A stretch of DNA of 64,000 nucleotides from NCBI GenBank assembly GCA_034359265.1, contig CP136890.1, positions 38,600,501 through 38,664,500 of the forward strand. Reading direction: 5' to 3'. Made by a program: the position numbers and the translations under genes. A model generated the notes under the pieces. The model searched no databases and had not been told where the DNA came from. It saw only the letters and a program-made list of their open reading frames with translations. The DNA is from Canna indica. Lineage: Eukaryota; Streptophyta; Magnoliopsida; Zingiberales; Cannaceae. This document shows, piece by piece, positions 23,285 through 34,876 of this stretch (positions within the stretch are counted from its first letter, which is position 1; each line of letters starts with the position of its first letter).

Positions 23285-23749
23285 TTTTGTTGCTAATTCT
23301 AACGGATTTACCAACAAAAATTATTTGTTGGTAATACCAACGCAAGCGAAAATTATTGGTATTACCGACAGATATATATCTGTTGGTATTACCGACAGAT
23401 ATATTGGTTTCGTTGGTAATGCCGACAAATACTTATCCGTTGGTATTACCAACAGCTATATATCCGTTGGAATTACCAACAGCTATATATCCGTTGGTAT
23501 TACCGACGAATATATATCCGTTGGTAATACCAACATATATATATATCCGTTGGTAATACCAACAGATATATTTATCTGTTGGTATTACCAACAAAATAAA
23601 ATATCTGTCGCTAATACCAAAAGATTAATTAAAATCCATCAGTATTACCGAGGAAGCTTTTACCGACGAATTTTACCAACAGATATTCTGTCGGTAACAA
23701 GATTATCGACGGATTTGGTCCGTTGGTAATACCCAATTTTCTTGTAGTG
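23285..23749 (-). repeat. CACTA right subterminal repeat array and TIR
   Basis: More than ten copies of a short unit of the type 'ttggtattaccaacagatatat' (with accgacag/ccgttggtaat variants), ending in the TIR TTTTCTTGTAGTG. Such arrays bind TNPA-type proteins in En/Spm elements. Confidence 0.88.
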
Positions 23750-23835
23750 CATATTTCACGGGACGAGTAGCGAGTAGACACCCCCGGCCAGTACCCCCCC
23801 CCCCCCCCCCCCGCCCCGCCCCGCCCCGCCCCGCT
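23750..23835. repeat. GC-rich end of the split repeat, C homopolymer and CCCCG run
   Basis: Continuation of the repeat interrupted by the CACTA, followed by about 19 consecutive C (23794-23812) and four CCCCG-type units. The homopolymer length may be inaccurate in the assembly. Confidence 0.5.
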
Positions 23836-24855
23836 GCTCATGACATCGTGGAACTATGCTTGTTTTTTTTTCTTACAACAAAAATGTTCTCACTTTAATA
23901 TTTATTGATAGTAATACACTTATGGTTTAGTTTTATTGTGAACTCCTGCAGATGTTGATGGAGGAAAAAGCTTAGCATCTCATATCTGAGAGGATGATGA
24001 GGAATGTGCCTTCTCATTATAAACATTCTTGTTTGTAATTATATTCTTCAAGAACTATATATATTAATTAACAATAAGGTTTTTTTTATTTATATGTTAT
24101 TTGCACGAAAAGGTAACAATTCAGTGGAATGCTATTGCCTATTGGTAGCATTTGGTGTGCACTCATTCCTCTCCTCAGCTAAAGACTAATTGATTCCTGG
24201 CCTGTACTTTTAATGGATGTCTTTGACTAAAGACTCTTTGTACTTTGCTTTACCTCCTTTTGATCTGTTCACACAAAAAGGACACATCATGTATATATTC
24301 TTCCCCTTCTATGGAGACAACTAAAGAAATGCAACTTTTTTCACCTGCATATGTCAAGAAAGAAGAGTGAATCTTATGTTCTAAGCAAGTGTTGATCATA
24401 TCACACCTTTTGAAAAGATTTTGATACATGCACAACTGCATGCTTTTGATATGGTTGCCTTTAGAAAATAACACTCGGGCTGCATTTCTCAGGCAGAACA
24501 CATCAATTGTGACAAGATGTATGCTTCATTGCATGAGAGGGGAGAAATCAGTATGTTTTGTGGAGGTAAAGTCTCATGAATATACGTACCCCGTTGAGAG
24601 AGGCCAATTATTACATTCCATGATACTGGAGATCTTGGTAAATGTTTGAGCATCAATGAGATTGCCAATCTCGCTCTTACTGCCTTCAGAGGGACCAACC
24701 TGCTTGCACCGAGGATTGCTCTATATTCACTAGTTACTTGAGAAAAAAGAAACAATTAAGTGGAAGGCAGTTTTCCATCAGGCAGTGAATCTCATGGAAA
24801 TTTCAACCCAGGAGATATATGATAATATAAATTGCAGATTATTTCCACGTATTGT

Positions 24856-24912
<57 letters not shown>

Positions 24913-25348
24913 TAATTATCATTGTTGATGGGACCACCCACTTGACCTCGGGCCGGAGCACATAAGTGGCACTCGGTGGTGGGTACCAGGTCCGAGCAGT
25001 CGAGAGATTGATAAGACACCACAGGCAAATGGCCCATCAACATGCCTCCCTCTCGTACAAACAATTTCTTACTCTTTTTGCCTATAAATAAGGCTTCGTG
25101 CCTTCGTCCATCTCTTAGGTACGTATAAATAATTTGAATTGCAAAATTCTCCAATGGCTCTCATTTTACCATCAAGCACATTCATGGTGTACACTACAAG
25201 TCCCTAGAAATAATCAAGATTTAAATGGTTATAGTGATAATATATATACTACAAGAAAATCAACACCATGAGCTGGCATTGGTAGAAAAGAAATTATCTT
25301 ACTTGAATACCCCTGGAGCATTGATTCAATTACATATAAAAATAGGTT
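23836..25348. other. intergenic DNA, no gene recognised
   Basis: Short open frames on both strands show no known domain. It contains the AT microsatellite at 24858-24905. Confidence 0.4.
24858..24905. repeat. (AT)n microsatellite
   Basis: About 24 uninterrupted AT dinucleotides, followed by further TATA-like sequence. Confidence 0.95.
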
Positions 25349-25356
25349 ACTAATGG

Positions 25357-25854
25357 TAGAGGTGTGCATGAGTAATGAGTAGATCCAAAACCAATTGGAA
25401 TCGATTCGATTGGGTAAATTCCGAATAGATCCGAATTAAATTTTGGTAGGGTCCAGGACAAGAATTTAGAAATTGATTAAAACTGATTCCGGGTTCGGGT
25501 CCAACACATCGGGTATTCAAAATCAGAATCGGAATCGATACCTGGAACCTGTACTCTGGAACCTGTTCATCTACAGGTTCTAGGATACAGGTTCCAGAAT
25601 AGGTTCCAACATGGTACATTGTTGGAACTTGTTCATTTATAGATTCCAATAGGATACCCAGAACTTGCACCATGGAACCTGTATATGAACAGGTTCCAAC
25701 AAGGTATCCGAAATCGGAACCTGTGGTTTCGGGTAGGGTCTGATTCCAAGTTCCAACAGGATAAGGTTCGGTTTCAAAACTTAGTAATCGGTCCTATACA
25801 GGGTAGGGTCCGGGATAATGAAAAATACAAGGTGTCCGGACCCGCTCACCCCTA
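25357..25854. mobile_element. non-autonomous hAT element
   Basis: Ends TAGAGGTGTGC and (inverted) TAGGGGTGAGC, the common plant hAT terminal form. The flanking 8-mers ACTAATGG (25349-25356) and ACTAGTGG (25855-25862) differ at one base, as expected for an 8-bp duplication. The interior is packed with inverted 'ggaacctgt/acaggttcc' words and has no transposase. Confidence 0.78.
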
Positions 25855-25982
25855 ACTAGTGGGGCATACCTGTACACTTTTCTTTTAAAAAAATCTTTTT
25901 AGACTCAGTTATTAGTAGAGCGTAAATACACTTATTTTAGTTTTCTTTTTGCTCTATTTCTTTTACCATAAAAAGAAATATA

Positions 25983-26347
25983 TTAAGATAAATCGGCAAA
26001 AGCCTGAACAAAAAAGTCGTTGAGCAAACTATCCTCCAATTCAGAAGGACGACTTGATAACCAGATTGCAAAATCTCCATCAATGCGTGCTTTGTTTACT
26101 GCCCAATTGGTAGATTTGTTTCTCTCACAGTAGCAAAAAGAAAATCCCAAACAATTACAACCCAACATCGAATTGTGAATGTCCTCTATAATGCAACTAA
26201 TGACCCAAGGTGGGCCAAAAAAGTTACATAAGACATCAACTAAAATCTTAGAATTAGACTCCAAACGAAAGAGGGAAGTGTTCTTTGCATTGCCAGCTTC
26301 AATCCTTCACAAGCTACCAAAGCCTCCAATACTAGAACATTGTCTCC
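25983..26347 (-). pseudogene. RNase H-like (RVT_3/LINE) domain, C-terminal part
   Basis: Minus-strand codons read GGDNVLVLEALVACEGLKLA, then in shifted frame ESNSKILVDVLCNFFGPPWV, then NWAVNKARIDGDFAIWL. This is the second half of the plant RNase H-like domain found at the end of LINE polyproteins and in stand-alone RVT_3 proteins: an acidic E in the A-x-x-x-G-L helix, the SK motif and the A(N)KAR/G tail. The frame shifts near 26265. It continues, beyond inserted LTRs, at 31981-32120 across an ACCTT target duplication. Confidence 0.75.
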
Positions 26348-26850
26348 ACCTTTGTCACGCCCCAACTCAGGGTCACGTGACCGCCTAGGGTATACGTGTC
26401 TATACTCCGCAGCCTAAATCATGCACATACCAACTCATGAGAATAAACAATAGCAGAAAGAAATAAACAAGTTTTTATTTCAGCTAGAAATCAAACCAGA
26501 GTTCATCATAAACAAGTTTAAACAAAAGAATGAAATACAAAAATAATAAATCAAGTCCAACAAACAAAATACAATAAAATCTGAATAAAATGACATAAAT
26601 GCCCTCAAGGGCTACAACTCCAAAAACCAACAAAAGTGCATGACACACTACCAAAAGACTCAACTACGACCCTAACTAGGACTGCTATGAGATCAATGTA
26701 ACTCCTCTGCCCTCCAGTCGCGCCAAGTGCTTCAGCCCACCTCACCGGTCAGGCTCTACAAAATAAAATAACGACAACGGGTGAGTTCAAAAGAACTCAG
26801 TGAGCGATTCTACCAACTCCCACGAAAAAAATAATCATAAATAGGATTCA

Positions 26851-29800
26851 TGTCACCCCGAATCCGGGTCACGCGACCGGCCAGAGTGCGGACAGACACT
26901 CTGAAGCCTAAACCATACAAACACAATTATCCATGCAATATAACCAAATCAAGATGTCATAACATACACCTTAATCATCAAAGTAGCTACTCGGTATCAA
27001 TTTAAGTAAAAGCTACATAACCAAGTATCAATACTACATAAGTTTAAGTAACTACAAGACTCGGACAAACTATATGTCTCTTAAGTAAACTCAAATCCGA
27101 CTCAACTCGACTACACCAACGGATTTCACGAGACCACCACCGGAGTCCGCCGCCACCAGCCGCGCCATAACTCAATGATCACGCTCTGCAAAACAACATA
27201 CAGAAAAGAATGGTGAGTTCAAAGAACTTAGTGAGTGGTCGTCTCGACCATCACCAAGACAAACCATGTAAATAACTAATGCAATAATTATCTCTGTGTT
27301 CAAATGACTGATATGATCATGATACATATTACTTTAGTAACTTGTGCGCTACGCACACCACACGGACTGGCTCGGCTCATTTAGAGCAATCCTCTAGTTA
27401 CCCGCCTACAACTCACGGGGGGTTCGCTAGGTCGACCACCCCCAGTAAACCTCTCAACTCGGGCTCAATGATCTATGAAGGCCCTCTAGCCTCAGTGCCC
27501 ATAGCTCAGTCGGGAAAGGCCGTCCGACCCATGTTACTCGGGCTCACTGTGCTAGGAAGGCCCTCTAGCCTCAGTGCCCATAACTCGGTCGGGAAAGGTC
27601 ATCCGACCCATGTCACTCGGGCTCACTGAGCTAGGAAGGCCCTCTAGCCTCAGTGCCCATAACTCGATCGGAAAAGGCCATCCGACCCATGTCACTCGGG
27701 CTCACTGAGCTAGGAAGACCCTCTAGCCTCAATGCCCATAACTCGGTCGGGAAAGGCTCTCCGGCCCATGTTACTCGGGCTCACTGAGCTAGGAAGGCCC
27801 TCTAGCCTCAGTGCCCATAACTCGGTTGGGAAAGACTATCCGACCCATGTCACTCGGGCTCACTGAGCTAGGAAGGCCCTCTAACCTCAATGCCCATAAC
27901 TCGGTTGGGAAAGGCCCTCCGACCCATGATCACTCGTACGCTAAGCGTACCACTCGGTCCAATATGCAACCCATAGTCATCCCATGCGCTAAGCGCACTA
28001 CTCGGCCTATCCGGCCCAATGTCACCTCGTACGCAGAGCACACCACTCGGCCTACCCGGCCCTATACCATCTCGTGCGCGGAGCGCATCACTCGGCCCAA
28101 TAAGGCCCACTGCTAACTTGTGCCTACCCGGCCCTATACCATCTCGTGCGCAGAGCGCATCACTCGGCCTAATATGGCCCACTGCCCGTGCGCGGGGCAC
28201 ACCACTCGGCCCAATAAATATCAATTTTAAGAACCACCAAACCCCTAAGCCTACTTGCTTTGCCGCATCTTGCGGAATGTCAGTTCACTTCCGAACCTCA
28301 AACCCTTTATGTTTAACTTCTCATATATTCACTCGAGGACTATACCCTCATGTCATCACGCAAAAGCTTACTTTACTATTGATATCAAGCCAAAATTTCA
28401 AGTGTTTACAGTGTATCAAAAATGACGTACTGAGCCCGCAACCCGGCTCGCTTCACACGAACATGACAATTTTCAGCCTATTGTAAGTATCTATTTTCTA
28501 CCCGCACACTACTGTTCAAGCTACCAAAGCATTTTCTATGTTTCTAAACTATAATTTACACGAAGATCGATAGGTTACATCGATATAATACACATCAAAC
28601 TCGCAACACTACAATAGAATCAATCTCAGCCTGTACTTAATAATTTTTCAGCAAGTCAGCATGAAATTTCAGCACATAGAAAACTTTATCTTTGCACTCC
28701 CATATTCAACATACATAGGAAATGATTTCGGTACCTTCATTCAATGAAATTTCTGCACCTTTATAAATTATTTACAGCATCACATAACTAGGTAATTTCA
28801 GCATCATTAACTAGATAATTTCAGCATATAATAATAATCTCAGCCCTTGTAATTTCAGCAATGCAACATCATATTAAGCAATTTGGACTTTTTATTTTTA
28901 AGCATGCGGCTGTAGCTATAGGAGATAACCCTAAGTTTAGGGCTCTTAATCCCACACTAATCTCTACTTTAGACACTAATCTCCGGGTATACAAGTTTTA
29001 TAACCAAAATCTCATAATGCCTCATGATCATGGTCAGATATGGCAGGAGAAGAATTCACATGCTTAGGGCTTTATTTCCACAATTAACTATGCCCTTTTA
29101 CACTCAAATAATTAAAGAGAAATTAAATCTAGAAGTCATACCATTAGTCTTATTGAAGTAGAAATATAATTAACAAGAAAATTTCAAGAAGCTCTCCTTT
29201 ACCGTAGGCGGCCACAAAGCAAGCCAATTTCTGATGTTAGGGTTTTATGTATGTGTAATCTCAAATCCCAAGAGGAAAATCGACATATAGAACACTACAC
29301 AAACCCGATTAGAGAAGGAATCAAAAATTTACACGAAAACTTCAGATTCTTCTCAAGTGAAGGGCAACCATGGAGAGAAGGAAAAATCTCGAGTTTGTGA
29401 GAAACAACCACTCACCTAGGATTGGATTAAGGACGAGGAAGACGATGAAGAAGTCCCGCGTCGATCCTGATCCTACAAGGCTCCGATCTCTGGCCGATTT
29501 CTTCTCCGGATCATCCCTCTCTCTCTCGCCTCCTTGGGTAGCGTGCGGCTCCTCCTTGGAGCCATACGCCCCAGGTGGCTCTAATTATATATTTTTGCCT
29601 AAATTATTAATTTGCCCCTCATCACTTAACTCGACCCAACATGCTCAAAATGAGTCGGATTCGAGCTCCGATCGCACCCTTGGACTCGACTCGAGCCCAA
29701 CTCGGACTTGACACGAACTTAATTCTAATTTAAGTAATTTAGATTGAGCAAGGGTCTCACCACAATTCGCGCCCAATCGCGATTAACTCTGCACACGCCG

Positions 29801-29864
29801 TTATGCATCTCGCTCATCCCGCTGAAACCAATATTCAAATTTAATAAATTTCGCGGGTATTACA
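26851..29864 (-). mobile_element. second chromovirus-type solo LTR, nested
   Basis: Minus-strand ends TGTAATACCCGCG...GGGGTGACA; flanks ATTCA (26846-26850) and ATGCA (29865-29869), one mismatch. Comparison with the uninterrupted relative at about 55900 confirms the empty-site sequence. It contains the tandem array at 27460-27945 and has no coding capacity. Confidence 0.8.
27460..27945. repeat. ~80-bp tandem repeat, six copies
   Basis: The unit is 'ctcactgagctaggaaggcc ... cataactcggtcgggaaagg ... gacccatgtcactcggg'. It is followed by shorter 'gcgcagagcgcatcactcgg' units to about 28215. It lies inside the nested solo LTR. Confidence 0.85.
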
Positions 29865-31980
29865 ATGCATAAATCACATCTCCTGACTTAAGCAGGAAAA
29901 AATTACAAGGAAGTGACCAGCTAACAGGCCATCGGCCACCACCTGCCCGAAGGCATCCAACATCCAAACGGTGAAGATCAGCAAGCCTAAGCCTACCTTG
30001 CCCTAAGGCAACAACACAAACTAGGATAATCGGGAACGCCCTCCGAACTTATCCTAGTATAAAAAAACTCGGGAGCAATCGAGAAGGTCCTCCGAATTTG
30101 CTCCACGAGACGCGAAGGGACAATCAGAATTCACCCATCCAAACTTGCCCCTTTAAGATATCACAAGGGTAATCGGGTAGGCCCTCCGAACTTACCCCTT
30201 TAGGATATCACAGGAATAATCGGGTAGACCCTCCAAAATTATTCCTCAAAACCACATCGGGGATAATCGGGTAAGCCCTCCGAACTTATCCCACGAGGCC
30301 AAACCAGAACAATCAGGATTTGCTCAACCGAACTTATTCCATAGATTGGGAATTAGTCATCCAATCTCCCGGGCCTAGGCCGCAATCCGGCTCCTCAACG
30401 AGCCTCTACGTCATTCATAAAGATATGGAGCAACATGACCTAAGTCAAGTCTCTCCTACAGTGTCTTAGGAGTGTCCTTATTGAAAAGCATCTCAACACT
30501 CCAATTCTCGACCTCAACTCGTCGACCAGTATTGTCATAACCCGTGTGATTTTATTTCATGCATAAATTTTACTTGTTGGTTCATAACAGATTATGCTGG
30601 CCCTTTGACTAATTTTAATTATGGAATTAAAATTTAGATCACTAAAATCAGGGTTTTGTTATAGCTTACTATTGTGCCCAATACTAATGTATCTAACCCG
30701 AATCAAGTCTCCATAGTATGTCCTATATTTCCAAATTATGTTTTTTGGTCGAAACAATAGGTTACACGACTATGTTCGGAGAAAAACACACACCACAGCA
30801 AGCAATTTAAAAATGGAACAGATTCATCATCTCAGCATAGAATTCTAGCAACATCAAAATTTCAGCATAGTATGAAAATAAATCCGAAATTTACAAAAAT
30901 TAAGCCCTTAATTATCATTTAAACATAATATAAATTTTGAGATAAATTTCTCAATTTTCATGCTTAACAACAAGGCTAACAAGTACCAACAAATACTATA
31001 AACAAGAATCAAACACCATGATCAAGAAACTTTCTTCAAGAACCTTCATGGCATCAACATCAAGATCTTAATTTTTAGAAATATGATTTCTACCCAATAA
31101 TCACATATTTATTACAAAGCATGCTTTTAAATTGTAAGCATCAAAATTGATGAACAAATTAAAATCATAGAAGGTAAGAAAAAAAATTGAGAGTTCATCG
31201 AAAAACAAATCAAATCATCCAAGCATTCAAGAACCCCAAGAAAACCCAAGAAGGGGGGGGGGGGGGGGGGGGGTAAAATCACTCACCTAAATAGGAATGA
31301 CGATTAAAGAAGAAATTTCGGACGACGATCCTCGAATCTGGCTTCGAAAGATGGCTTCAAAAGATGACGGCTCACCTCAAGCCGCCGGCTTGAAGAGAGG
31401 AGAAGAGGAAGAGAGAGGGGCTGGCTTGGCTTGGCTCCTCTCGGCTCGGCTCCAAAGGGAAGGAAGGAGAGGAAGGAGAAGGGCCGGGAAGAAGCTCGAC
31501 GGCTCCACAGGGAAGAGAGGAGAGGGGCTGGCTGGCGGCTGGCTGGCGGCTGGCTGGCGGCTGGCTAGCTCGTCTACTCAATTAGGTTGTGCGGCTCCAA
31601 TGGGGAGCCGCAAGCCATGGGGAGGGATTTTTATATTCCCTCCTCAACCCTAACTCCACTAACCCTTTATCAACCCGCATCTGCCTCAAGTCAAACCCGA
31701 ATCCGCTAACTTAATACACTTAATTAATCATATTCTTCACATAACCATCCAATACATGTACACCCACATGCGACATAACAAAACAATCATGCATACACCA
31801 CATAAAATTAAATAAATTAATCTACACAAGCATAACTTACATAACTCACAATCTTACTTACCCGAGCTCGTAGTCTCGCACCGGACTATGAGTCGACTCG
31901 GCTTGACCTCGAACTAGTTCGCTAGGCTGGCAAACACAAATCATAAATAAAAAAATAATTAAAATATCTAGGATATTATA

Positions 31981-32120
31981 ACCTTGATTTAGCCCAACAG
32001 CTCCCAAACAATTACTCGAAGAATCTCCAATTATAATTCCCAAACCTCCTGCACAATTAGATAGATAAGCATCATAGTTCATTTTAAGAATATTCGGTGT
32101 TGGAGGAATCCATCTAACAT
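31981..32120 (-). pseudogene. RNase H-like domain, N-terminal part
   Basis: Minus strand from about 32118: RWIPPTPNILKMNYDAYLS, then GGLGIIIGDSSSNCLGAVGL. This is the start of the RVT_3 RNase H fold (K-x-N-x-D-A ... G-G-x-G-x-x-x-R/G-D), with its first catalytic Asp visible. It joins 25983-26347 once the LTRs are removed. Confidence 0.75.
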
Positions 32121-34636
32121 TGAATTGATTAATATTACTTGACCCCTCATGTAGTATGTTTGACCAAGCGAAGTGTTGTTAACTAAAATTTTCACTTCTT
32201 GTACCCACCAATATTTCTTTTGTTCCTACTTTTTGTCGGTCTCCTTTGACTAGGTTTCAATGTTATTGCCTAACTATGAAAGTTTTTTTTGTTCCTTTTC
32301 ATTTCCCTTCTTCTTTTTCTTTCTCCTTTGTGTATTTTTTTGAAAATATTGTAATATATATAGTTAATGAATATATTATTAGAAATAATGTATTAACATG
32401 TTTGTTTCATGACATAAAGAGATTAGAATAAGAGATGAATTTATATACATTATCTTTTTTAGTGCATGAATTAAAAAAAAGTAAGGGTTAAAAGAATATA
32501 AAATTAATATTATATCGATATGCGCTGAATAATTGGAAAAATTGTATTTAATACTTGCTCATTTATATATTATTATATTCTATCTATGATATTTTATATC
32601 CAGTAAAACAAACGAATCATAAAATTTTATTGAATATAGAATTAGATATTATCATACCAGCGTTTGCAAGGATGGCAAAATATTCAATAAAAGCAAGAGT
32701 AAACTCCTCTTTTCCAATTGTGAAATTAAGAAGCTAGGAAAATAAAGAAATAAACGTCAGAAAGCTTTTAGTTGGTATATTAGAAATTAACCAAAGAATA
32801 TATTAATTCAAATATGCATTCAAATAATTCCTAGTTAAATATCATCAACTGTCAAGTACGCTGTGATAGAACATTCTGATAATTATGTCGTCCAAATCTT
32901 TCATGGTGGCTTTCATGTACGTATATAATATGTTTGCATGGCGACAGAATAAAAAGCAATCCTTGCAACTACAATCAAACTTAATGAGAGTATATAGACC
33001 TCCATATAGCTTTTGTAGTGGGCTTGATATCTCATGTCTCCTTCCAAAATCCTCATGCTCATTATACTTTAAGTCTGGAATTGACAGCACTAAATTTTGG
33101 CCTAAAAAGGAGGAGATCACTGCATGCTCTCAATCCTAGTCCATAATGGCTATCATTATAAAAATTAATGTCAGATGTGGTTCTCATTCAAATCAATATT
33201 CACATATTATTTTCTAAAATCATATTTACATCTTCAGTCAATTAAAAAAATATATCATAAGTTTTAGGAGTATTTTGTTAATAAAAATACATCTATTCTT
33301 TTATTTAATTGCAAATTTTGGACAATGAATAAGTAGGTCATTATGAATTGACTGAAAATGTTATTTTTGATACAACGATAATACTACTTGTGTCTTAACT
33401 TTAGTAGTACGTATTTCTTGTTTATTATTTTGTATTTAATTTTTTAATACGTTCAATCCTTCGAGATTCATAATAGTTATATAAATCAAATAAAACATAT
33501 TAAATATATTAAAACCTAATTTTTATATCTTTAACCTATCAAAATTTTTTATAATAAATATACTTAGAATATTAAATATTTTATTAAGTATGTAAAATGT
33601 TCTATATTAAAAATAATAAATAATTCTAAATATTCTAAAATTAATAAATACTTTTTAGATATTTCAGAAATAATTTATAATTTTTAATATTTTAAAATAT
33701 ATATGATTTAATTTGTATTTTATATAGAGTGTTTGGGGACTTGAGTCCAACGTCAATTAGCTAGGTATGAGGAGCCACGTTTTCTTCAAGAGACTACAAT
33801 GTTGTCCTTCACTCTTAGACATCTTTCGAAGAATAAATTTGTGTTGTCCACTTCAAAGTGGGGATACAATCATACAAATTACTTCTCCTCACAAACTGCC
33901 GCGTGTCCTTTTACTCCTTGAAAAGATGATATAAATATATCAATTATATATATAATAGAACTTTTTAAGAAATAAAAGAACATGTGGCTCCAATTTGAGA
34001 GAGATCAATTTGAGACGAGTAATCGACATCCCCAAAGTGGATAATACATATGCAGTTGCAATTCGCAACTTTGAACAATTTATCAAAAATCTTTAACGAA
34101 TTAATGCATGTCCTAAAGGTTGGTGGCTCCTCATGGGATCTTGTTAGGGGACTTTGGTGGCTCCTCATGGATCCTCCTAAAGTTTAACATATTAGTTTAA
34201 CATGAGCCAAAAATTGTCTTTACTTTTTTTAAAAATAGAAAAGATTATTATAGAGTCAAGCTCCGTAGATTTTTACGGAATCTCACGAAATCTATTATTG
34301 TTAGGAGTGAACTTAGTCTTGTTAGTAGTGAACCTAGTATCATTAAGATTGAACCTAAAGTGAAAATATTAGATTTAATTTTTTGCAACATAAGTTCACT
34401 TTTAAGAGATGTTCCATAGAAAAATTTATATGGAGTTTGATTACATAAAAATTGCACTCGAAAAATTATTTTTCGTTCTTGAAAAGATTTGCCACATATT
34501 ACCTTTTCAAAATGTAAATGAACACGTTGCTATTTAGAAGTGAAAGGACATGAAGGGGATACACCAATTTGGATAGGTAATTTATATTATAAAAATAGGG
34601 CTTTGATTGCTCGCAAGTCCAAATATTACTAGGGAT
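32121..34636. other. AT-rich intergenic DNA; one unassigned minus-strand frame
   Basis: No known domain. A 91-codon minus-strand frame at 32845-33120 (cysteine-rich CSCKDCFLFCRHANI) is not recognised and could be a decayed exon or chance. 33200-33720 is extremely AT-rich. Confidence 0.4.
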
Positions 34637-34876
34637 ACTTAGCCCAGGTGCTCCACTCGGCCAAACAAGGATATCAACATTCTTCATTAATTATCAGGGA
34701 CTCGGTAATAATGAGCCCATCGTCTCCAGGATAAATTTTGACCCGTTCAAAGCATATCCCCGCGAGATTTTAAGAGACATCATCGCCCGAAACATCCCTG
34801 ACCTACCTCATAAAATAGATACAACGTACATCAGGTATACTCACGATGCCAATTCCATACCCACCATTTGGGATTT

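Larger units (their letters stand above)
13212..23749. mobile_element. CACTA (En/Spm) element with captured gene fragments
   Basis: The left end is CACTACAAGAAAA and the right end is its exact inverse, TTTTCTTGTAGTG (to 23749). Subterminal repeats built on 'gttggtaataccaac' lie at both ends. The flanking triplets are TAT (13209-13211) and CAT (23750-23752), one mismatch from the usual 3-bp duplication. Inside are a broken Ptta/TNPA-like gene (20642-21831) and minus-strand fragments of a WEB-family gene and an aspartokinase gene. No TNPD-type transposase is recognisable, so the element appears non-autonomous. Confidence 0.9.
26353..31980 (-). mobile_element. chromovirus-type solo LTR inserted in the RNase H remnant
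   Basis: Read on the minus strand it runs TATAATATCC...GGGGCGTGACA, flanked by ACCTT at 26348-26352 and 31981-31985. Without the nested element it is about 2.6 kb. A minus-strand TATA-like 'aatataaaaat' near 31630, followed by a GC-rich leader, supports the orientation. No internal coding region or second LTR is present, hence a solo LTR. The TGTAATA.../GGGGCGTGACA ends recall Tekay/Del-type Gypsy LTRs. Imperfect tandem units (aataatcgggtaggccctccgaactt-type) fill 30020-30350. A G homopolymer lies at 31253-31273. Confidence 0.78.

Noticed and set aside
23794..23832. C/CCCCG run as a G-quadruplex regulator
   Set aside because: It terminates a transposon-like repeat and the homopolymer length is unreliable; no nearby gene would be regulated.
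27460..27945. Regularly spaced repeats resembling a CRISPR array
   Set aside because: The ~80-bp units are contiguous diverged tandem copies without unique spacers, inside a plant LTR.
31297..31653. Open frames in the GC-rich Ala/Gly/Arg-rich patch (also 37003-37266 and 53717-54120)
   Set aside because: All three are copies of the same LTR leader, open on both strands because of composition, not genes.
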